This document shows positions 58,735 through 64,000 of a stretch of 64,000 nt of DNA, in pieces. The stretch comes from Peptococcaceae bacterium UBA5752. Its GTDB lineage: Bacteria > Bacillota > Dehalobacteriia > UBA4068. Under the pieces are notes generated by a model. The model saw only the letters and a list, made by a program, of their open reading frames with translations. It had not been told where the DNA came from and did not search any database. Position numbers and translations under genes: made by a program. Positions within the stretch are counted from its first letter, which is position 1. Each line of letters begins with the position of its first letter. The stretch covers positions 1 through 64,000 of the forward strand of contig DIFI01000013.1 in assembly GCA_002419055.1 (NCBI GenBank), read 5' to 3'.

Positions 58735-60045
58735 CTAATATCCCATGCTTTTCATCAATTCGTTATAATCTATGCCTTCAGATTTTGGTATCAGTACAGT
58801 GTCGCCTTCTTTAATACCATCTTTAATCTCGATCATAATACCATCGTTGATGCCAACGGTTACAAATTTTTTAGACATATTGCCATCCATATCTAGGCAA
58901 TTGACATATGCTCGATTGACACTGTCAAAATCCACGGCCTTCATCGGGATAATAATAGCGTCTTTGACCTGTTTATTCATCACTTTGGCCTCTACACTCA
59001 TGCCATCATATAATCCTGCTTCGTTATTTACTGATATCTCCGCTGTAAAGTAAGATATGCCGGATGTGGAAACCGAACTGCTGCTGACATTTGTAATAGT
59101 TCCTTTGACCGTCTTATCTAACCCATCAATAGTTAATTCAACTTGCTTGCCCAAACTGATTGCGCTCATATCGAATTCATCAACGTTGATAGTAGCTTTA
59201 AAATTAGCAAGCGAAACAACATCCATCACTGTTGAACACATGACGATTAACTCATCTTCTTTAAAATTGATTTTGTTTACCACACCATCGACTTTAGCTG
59301 TTACGTTGGCATCAACCATTTGGCTTTTAATTAAGTCATATGCCGCCTGTGCTTGTTCAACAGTCGTAGCAGCCTGCTCAACGCTAAGATTCGCCTGAAC
59401 GGCGGTCAATAAATCATAGTTTTCTTTTGCGGCGTCATATTGCAACTTGGCGTTAGTAACAGCATCTTTGGCCTGAGTATATTCAACTTCTGATATGCCA
59501 CCCGCATCCCAGAGCGATTTCATACCGTTTAAGTTAAAAACAGCATTATCATAAGCAATTTTCGACGATACAAGCGCGTTTTTGGCTGAAGTAATCTGCT
59601 GCGGAACTGTCACATCCTTAGTTGTTTCATATGCAATCCGCGCTGACTCCAATAAAGCAGCAGCCTGAGCAAGTTGAGCATCGGCAGTAGAATTATCTAT
59701 AGTAAACAGTAAATCTCCTACCTTAACCTTATCGCCTTCCTCGACTGCAATGTTTTTGATCTTATAGTTTGTCTCAGCAAGGATTGTTTGTTTATCGGAT
59801 GCTTCAATTTGTCCTGAAAAACTATAATATGTATTGATATCACCACTTTTGACTGTGTAAAATTCATAAATACTATCCAAGGATTGCTTACTGTTCAAGC
59901 CAAGAATTATAAATACAATGATGACTACTAAAATTCCAAGTATTATCCACTTTTTTTTACGCTTAAATAATTTTTGTAACTTCTTTTTTGATTTCACTTT
60001 TTGCTCACCGGATACGGATAAATCTTGTGTTGCAGGCTCTTCCAT
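58735..60045 (-). CDS. MacA/HlyD-type efflux adaptor protein
   Basis: 436 residues. A basic cytoplasmic start (RKLKKKW-like) precedes one membrane helix (about 32-50). Then come the lipoyl/barrel-sandwich halves (SGQIEASDKQTIL..EGDKVKVGDLLFTID), a helical hairpin (about 125-235) and the beta-barrel/membrane-proximal domains. It would connect the ABC permease with the TolC-like protein. GGGGGAG before the ATG. First gene of a four-gene exporter operon whose substrate is unknown. Confidence 0.9.
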   Translation of the reverse strand: MEEPATQDLSVSGEQKVKSKKKLQKLFKRKKKWIILGILVVIIVFIILGLNSKQSLDSIYEFYTVKSGDINTYYSFSGQIEASDKQTILAETNYKIKNIAVEEGDKVKVGDLLFTIDNSTADAQLAQAAALLESARIAYETTKDVTVPQQITSAKNALVSSKIAYDNAVFNLNGMKSLWDAGGISEVEYTQAKDAVTNAKLQYDAAKENYDLLTAVQANLSVEQAATTVEQAQAAYDLIKSQMVDANVTAKVDGVVNKINFKEDELIVMCSTVMDVVSLANFKATINVDEFDMSAISLGKQVELTIDGLDKTVKGTITNVSSSSVSTSGISYFTAEISVNNEAGLYDGMSVEAKVMNKQVKDAIIIPMKAVDFDSVNRAYVNCLDMDGNMSKKFVTVGINDGIMIEIKDGIKEGDTVLIPKSEGIDYNELMKSMGY

Positions 60046-60071
60046 TCAATCTCCCCCTCAGTTACATCATA

Positions 60072-60099
60072 GGCAAAGACGGCATTAGCCGTCTTTGCC
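60072..60099. terminator. Hairpin between the nitroreductase and MacA-like genes
   Basis: GGCAAAGACGGC and its exact complement around ATTA. On the minus strand it follows the nitroreductase stop by 26 bases but lacks a T run, so it may be a weak terminator or a processing/attenuation stem before the exporter operon. Confidence 0.5.
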
Positions 60100-60125
60100 A
60101 AATAAATATATATTTTAGAATTACT

Positions 60126-60656
60126 TTATTTTATATAGTTACAATTTATTTGTAGACTTTTATTTTTATTTTGAGTATCAGATTCAATTGGATCAGCCGG
60201 GTAACCAATTCCTATACCGGCAATCGGTATAAATCCTTCCGGCAGTTCTAATTCGTCTATCATTGTATTAATCGGATTTACAAAGGTCCACAGGTTTACA
60301 CTACCTAAACCGATATCTGCAGCAGCAACATGAATATTATCTACAAGGCAAGCAGCATTTCCATATTCAACACCAAGGTAATTCCCTTTTTCTTTTATAG
60401 AAGACACGAGAATCAACGTAGGAGCACCATAAAATGGTTTCAAATCCGGCTTATCAAACGCTTTTCTTATCTTATCGGCAATTTTTTCCAGCAAATGAGG
60501 ATTTTGCACCACAGTGAGATGAAGATTATTGTATATCCCGACATTAGGCAGAGAACATCCAGCTAACAATATTGATTGTAATTCGCTTTCTGAAACCTGC
60601 TTATTAAGATACTTCTTAGTAGTCTTATTCATTGCTAAGGCTTTTAATGTTTCCAT
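60126..60656 (-). CDS. Nitroreductase-family protein
   Basis: 176 residues of the FMN-dependent nitroreductase fold. KTTKKYLNKQVSESELQSILLAG is a variant of the RRSxRxF flavin-binding start; NAACLVDNIHVAAADIGLGSVNLW and the late GIGIGYPAD are typical. Members reduce nitro compounds, quinones or flavins. GGAGGAG lies 5 bases before the ATG. Monocistronic; an inverted repeat at 60706-60724 lies upstream. Confidence 0.85.
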   Translation of the reverse strand: METLKALAMNKTTKKYLNKQVSESELQSILLAGCSLPNVGIYNNLHLTVVQNPHLLEKIADKIRKAFDKPDLKPFYGAPTLILVSSIKEKGNYLGVEYGNAACLVDNIHVAAADIGLGSVNLWTFVNPINTMIDELELPEGFIPIAGIGIGYPADPIESDTQNKNKSLQINCNYIK

Positions 60657-60705
60657 AGGCGCTCCTCCTTTGTTATTTTATTATATGCAGAAAAGTCGCA
60701 ATTCA

Positions 60706-60724
60706 ATATCAATATATTTGATAT
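60706..60724. promoter_or_regulatory. Inverted repeat upstream of the nitroreductase gene
   Basis: ATATCAA and TTGATAT separated by 5 bases, about 50 bases before the ATG and within reach of two possible promoters (TTGACC/GATAAT further upstream and TTGAAT/TAATAA nearer). A possible repressor site; AT-rich chance is an alternative. Confidence 0.35.
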
Positions 60725-60779
60725 CTATTTACTATTATCTTATATTTTTTTATTAAGGTCAATAAACAATTATAACAGC

Positions 60780-60817
60780 TTTGTCAATTAATCAACATGT
60801 GTTGATTAATTGACAAA
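60780..60817. repeat. Perfect 38-bp palindrome between gyrA and the nitroreductase gene
   Basis: The sequence is self-complementary over all 38 bases, centred on ACATGT, with the left half starting TTTGTCAATTAATCAAC. It overlaps the gyrA terminator by three bases. It could be a tandem hairpin terminator or an operator. Confidence 0.7.
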
Positions 60818-60850
60818 AAGAGAGATAAGATAAATCTTATCTCTCTTTTT
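60815..60850 (-). terminator. Terminator of gyrB-gyrA
   Basis: On the minus strand AAAAAGAGAGATAAGAT pairs perfectly over 17 bases around a TT loop and ends in TTTTT, 18 bases after the gyrA stop codon. Confidence 0.85.
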
Positions 60851-60867
60851 ATTAAAATCATCTTTTA

Positions 60868-63327
60868 TTAAAATTCATCTTCTTTTACAATATCGTCTAC
60901 AATATCGTCATCTCTGCTAATCATTTTGGCCATATCAACTACGGCATCGCCTTCACCTAATTTGATAACACGTACACCATGCGCATAACGTCCTTGTTCG
61001 GAAATGCCATCAACTTCAAGTCTTATAATAATGCCATCGTGGGAGATAATCAACATTTCATCGCCGGGGCGGACAACCTCGATTGCAATCAGGCGGCCTG
61101 TTTTTTCATTACATCTAAGTGCATAAACTCCCTTGCCGCCGCGATGTGTACAGCGGAAGTCGCTTAAAGGCGTTCGCTTGCCATAACCGTGTTCGCTGAC
61201 AACCAACAGTTCCCCATGTTCCTGCACGCAATCAAGACTGACGACTCTGTCATCATCGTCGAGGGTAATACCGCGTACCCCTCTGGTTACTCTGCCCATT
61301 GGCCGCACATCATCCTCGCTGAAGCGGATTGCCGCACCACATCGTGTTGATAGAATGATCTCCTCGTTGCCTGATGTCAGTTTAACTCCTACTAATTCAT
61401 CATCTTCATCAAGATTGATGGCATTAATGCCATCTTTACGTGCAGAATTATAATCACTTAAGACACTTTTCTTAACAACACCCTGAGCCGTTGCCAAAAA
61501 CAGATACAAGTCATCACTATATACTTTTACAGGTATCACCGCTGTAACATCATCGTCACCACTTAATGACAGGAGATTGACAAATGCTGTGCCTTTGGCT
61601 TGGCGACCGGCTTCAGGTATTTCATGAACCTTAAGACGGTAAACACGTCCGCGGCGGGTGAATATCATCAAATAATGATGCGTTGTAGTAATAAACAGCT
61701 GCTCAACAAAATCTTCCTGTTTAGTTGTCATTGCCATGACACCGCGGCCACCGCGTCGTTGCTGCCGATAGGTATTAGTGCTGAGGCGCTTTACATAGCC
61801 ACTGTTTGAGATAGTAATTACCATATCCTCTTCAGCAATCAAATCCTCATCCGAAAGGTCGCTTTCATCACGGGTAATAATAGTACGGCGATGGTCACCA
61901 TATTTGGCCCCCATCTTAATAAGCTCATCTTTGATGATATACATTACCATTTTATCATTGTTCAGCACCTCTGTCAGATATGCAATAGTTTTGATCAGCT
62001 CACGATATTCATCGTCAAGCTTTTGACGTTCCATGCCTTGCAAAGCACGTAAGCGCATTTCCAATATTGCCTGAGCCTGACGCTCACTCAAAGAAAACCG
62101 CTCCATAAGTCTTTCTTTGGCATTATCATGCGAAGCGCGAATAACAGCGATAACCTCGTCAATATAGTCAAGAGCTATTTTCAGGCCTTCGACTATATGG
62201 GCTCTATCTTTAGCCTTATTAAGGTCAAAAGCGCAGCGGCGGGTGATGACATCTTTTTGATGAATAATATAATACTCAATCATCTGTTTGAGATTAAGCA
62301 CATGAGGCACGCCGTCAACCAATGCCAACATGATGATGCCAAAACTACTCTGCAGAGTTGTATGCTTATATAACTGATTAAGAATCACCGAGGCATTAGC
62401 CTCTTTTTTGACCTCGATAACAATCCTCATGCCATCTTTATCGCTCTCATCGCGCAAATCGGTAATGCCTTCGATCTTCTTTTCCTGCACCAATTCAGCA
62501 ATCTTTTCGATCAGATTAGCTTTGTTGACCTGGTATGGCAGCTCAGTGACAAGTATCCTCTGCTTGCCGTTGGTCATCTGCTCGATGTTAACCTTGGCAC
62601 GCAAACGTACTGAGCCACGACCGGTGGTATAAGCGGAGCGGATGCCATCTGTACCTAAGATCAGGCCGGCTGTCGGAAAATCCGGGCCAGGGATAAACTT
62701 CATAATATCTTCGATCGATGCTTCGGGATTATCAATCATCATCACAATCGCATCGATAACCTCATTAAGATTATGTGGCGGAATATTTGTCGCCATACCA
62801 ACTGCAATACCGGAAGAGCCGTTAACAAGTAAATTAGGCAACCGGGAAGGCAAGACCGTAGGTTCTTTTTCCAGACCATCGTAATTATCAATAAAATCGA
62901 CAGTATCTTTGTTGAGATCAGCCATCATTTCCATTGCAAATGGCCGTAAGCGCACTTCGGTATAACGCATTGCCGCCGCCTGATAGCCATCAATCGAGCC
63001 GAAATTACCTTGGCCATCAGCCAGCATATAGCGCATAGAAAAGTCCTGTGCCATTCTGACCAGCGTATCATAGACCGAAGTATCGCCATGAGGATGATAT
63101 TTACCTAAAACATCACCGACGACACGAGCTGATTTTTTATGAGGCTTGTCAGGAGTAATACCCTGCTCATACATCGAGTAAAGCACGCGACGGTGAACAG
63201 GCTTCAAACCGTCACGAACATCAGGCAGGGCACGGCCAACGATAACACTCATCGAATAATCAATGTAGGATTCCTTCATCTCAGTCTCGATGCTTCTATT
63301 TAATATTTTGCCGTTACTGTAATCCAA
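60868..63327 (-). CDS. gyrA: DNA gyrase subunit A
   Basis: 819 residues. The breakage-reunion domain has the catalytic Tyr122 (AAMRYTEVRL) and the quinolone-determining segment HPHGDTSVYDTLVRMAQ, with Thr83 and Asp87 in E. coli numbering. The C-terminal beta-pinwheel contains the GyrA-box (about 535, QRRGGRGVMAM) that marks true gyrase rather than topoisomerase IV. With GyrB it supercoils DNA. The start is TTG, with AGGAGGG 7 bases upstream, 15 bases after gyrB. Confidence 0.97.
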   Translation of the reverse strand: MDYSNGKILNRSIETEMKESYIDYSMSVIVGRALPDVRDGLKPVHRRVLYSMYEQGITPDKPHKKSARVVGDVLGKYHPHGDTSVYDTLVRMAQDFSMRYMLADGQGNFGSIDGYQAAAMRYTEVRLRPFAMEMMADLNKDTVDFIDNYDGLEKEPTVLPSRLPNLLVNGSSGIAVGMATNIPPHNLNEVIDAIVMMIDNPEASIEDIMKFIPGPDFPTAGLILGTDGIRSAYTTGRGSVRLRAKVNIEQMTNGKQRILVTELPYQVNKANLIEKIAELVQEKKIEGITDLRDESDKDGMRIVIEVKKEANASVILNQLYKHTTLQSSFGIIMLALVDGVPHVLNLKQMIEYYIIHQKDVITRRCAFDLNKAKDRAHIVEGLKIALDYIDEVIAVIRASHDNAKERLMERFSLSERQAQAILEMRLRALQGMERQKLDDEYRELIKTIAYLTEVLNNDKMVMYIIKDELIKMGAKYGDHRRTIITRDESDLSDEDLIAEEDMVITISNSGYVKRLSTNTYRQQRRGGRGVMAMTTKQEDFVEQLFITTTHHYLMIFTRRGRVYRLKVHEIPEAGRQAKGTAFVNLLSLSGDDDVTAVIPVKVYSDDLYLFLATAQGVVKKSVLSDYNSARKDGINAINLDEDDELVGVKLTSGNEEIILSTRCGAAIRFSEDDVRPMGRVTRGVRGITLDDDDRVVSLDCVQEHGELLVVSEHGYGKRTPLSDFRCTHRGGKGVYALRCNEKTGRLIAIEVVRPGDEMLIISHDGIIIRLEVDGISEQGRYAHGVRVIKLGEGDAVVDMAKMISRDDDIVDDIVKEDEF

Positions 63328-63342
63328 GTCTTTTCCCTCCTG

Positions 63343-64000
63343 CTATATATCAAGATTTTTAACATATTGGGCGTTACTTTGTATGAATTCGCGCCGCGGC
63401 TCAACTTTGTCACCCATTAAAATCGTAAAAATCTCCTCTGCCAACATCGCATCTTCCAGCGAGACTTTGAGTAAAGTGCGGTTTTCAGGGTTCATAGTCG
63501 TTTCGCTCAGTTGCTCGGCGTTCATCTCACCTAAGCCTTTGTATCTGTTTATATCATATTGATTTTTTTCTTTATCAGCAAAAAACCGTTGCAGCTCATT
63601 ATCATCATATAAATAGGTTTCATCCTTTTTGCTGCGTTTTGCCTTGACCTTATATAACGGCGGCTGGGCAATATAAATATAACCGGCCTCGATCAGCGGC
63701 CGCATATAGCGGAAAAAGAAAGTCAGTAAAAGGGTACGGATATGGGCGCCGTCAACATCAGCATCTGTCATAAATATCAATTTATGATAACGAGCCTTGG
63801 TCAAGTCAAAATCTTCGCCAATACCTGTGCCCATTGCTGTGATCATTGACCGAATTTCTTCATTAGCCAATATTCTGTCAAGGCGTGCTTTTTCAACATT
63901 AAGGATTTTACCGCGTAACGGCAGTATCGCCTGAGTACGACGATCGCGTCCGCCGATTGCGGAACCGCCGGCGCTGTTACCCTCAACGATAAACAACTCC
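63343..64000 (-). CDS. gyrB: DNA gyrase subunit B, C-terminal part (cut by the window end)
   Basis: About 219 residues are visible, covering the TOPRIM domain (VEGNSAGGSA, RGKILNVEKAR, DADVDGAHIRTLLLTFFFR) and the C-terminal tail (RYKGLGEMNAEQL, TLLKV, REFIQSNAQYVKNLDI). The N-terminal ATPase domain lies beyond the window. Two residues differ from the usual motif: EGN in place of EGD, and QLS in place of QLW in the GEM segment. Directly upstream of gyrA. Confidence 0.95.
   Translation of the reverse strand, partial: ELFIVEGNSAGGSAIGGRDRRTQAILPLRGKILNVEKARLDRILANEEIRSMITAMGTGIGEDFDLTKARYHKLIFMTDADVDGAHIRTLLLTFFFRYMRPLIEAGYIYIAQPPLYKVKAKRSKKDETYLYDDNELQRFFADKEKNQYDINRYKGLGEMNAEQLSETTMNPENRTLLKVSLEDAMLAEEIFTILMGDKVEPRREFIQSNAQYVKNLDI

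Noticed and set aside
1..64000. CRISPR array, rRNA operon or replication origin
   Set aside because: No spaced direct repeats and no rRNA-like sequence were seen. gyrB-gyrA often lies near dnaA, but no dnaA or DnaA-box cluster is visible here.

Overview
The window reads as a chromosomal segment of a low-GC, strictly anaerobic, endospore-forming Firmicute of the Clostridia/Negativicutes type. Support comes from the sporulation genes sigG, spoIIR and a YlmC/YmxH gene, from oxygen-sensitive enzymes (aldehyde:ferredoxin oxidoreductase, reverse rubrerythrin, a superoxide reductase remnant), from Firmicutes-style Shine-Dalgarno sites with frequent GTG/TTG starts, and from gene orders such as polA-mutM-coaE and gyrB-gyrA. 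A C-terminal SLH surface protein and a MacA-MacB-TolC-like exporter occur together, so a diderm envelope is possible but not shown.

Layout. 1-2.3 kb: IS3-family 3' end, a CoA-transferase and a VOC protein. 2.3-3.2 kb: gene-poor, with two possible peptide genes, a strong promoter and a broken small ORF. 3.2-11.2 kb: one 2671-residue secreted SLH protein. 11.3-13.0 kb: deleted IS3 copy, lipoprotein gene, three tRNA genes. 13.2-16.3 kb: serS, a class V aminotransferase with its XRE regulator, tRNA-Arg. 16.3-19.6 kb: ferredoxin-AOR-MoaD/ThiS-like operon and a second MoaD/ThiS-like gene. 19.7-24.9 kb: nrdR, ylmC, spoIIR, sigG, typA, nfo. 24.9-28.9 kb: a three-gene GtrB/GtrA/YfhO membrane glycosylation operon. 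29.0-33.5 kb: alkD-like, reverse rubrerythrin, acyl carrier protein and feoA-feoB-fur behind a promoter with a Fur box. 33.6-39.5 kb: accessory stretch with a damaged desulfoferrodoxin gene, an XRE/membrane-protein pair whose second gene is frameshifted, and a two-gene HD-RyR plus TIR-LRR operon. 39.7-44.7 kb: tRNA-Leu, coaE, mutM, polA, mgtC-like, tRNA-Leu. 44.9-48.9 kb: Cys-rich protein, leaderless M23 peptidase, another deleted IS3 copy inside a terminator, ThiF-like E1, LUD protein, membrane proteins. 48.9-52.5 kb: alpha-2-macroglobulin-like protein. 52.5-60.7 kb: guaA, alanine/Na+ symporter, MacAB-TolC-like exporter, nitroreductase. 60.8-64 kb: gyrA and the 3' part of gyrB.

How parts may work together: the ferredoxin-AOR operon encodes a tungsten/molybdopterin oxidoreductase, its electron carrier and a sulfur-carrier-like protein; the ThiF-like E1 at 46.5 kb is the only visible candidate to activate the diglycine tails. 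Fur, encoded last in the feo operon, probably controls that operon. The most interesting unit is the overlapping HD-RyR/TIR-LRR gene pair, which has the architecture of a two-component nucleotide- or NAD-based immune module. Three IS3-family remnants sit just downstream of genes, one of them exactly in the loop of a terminator.
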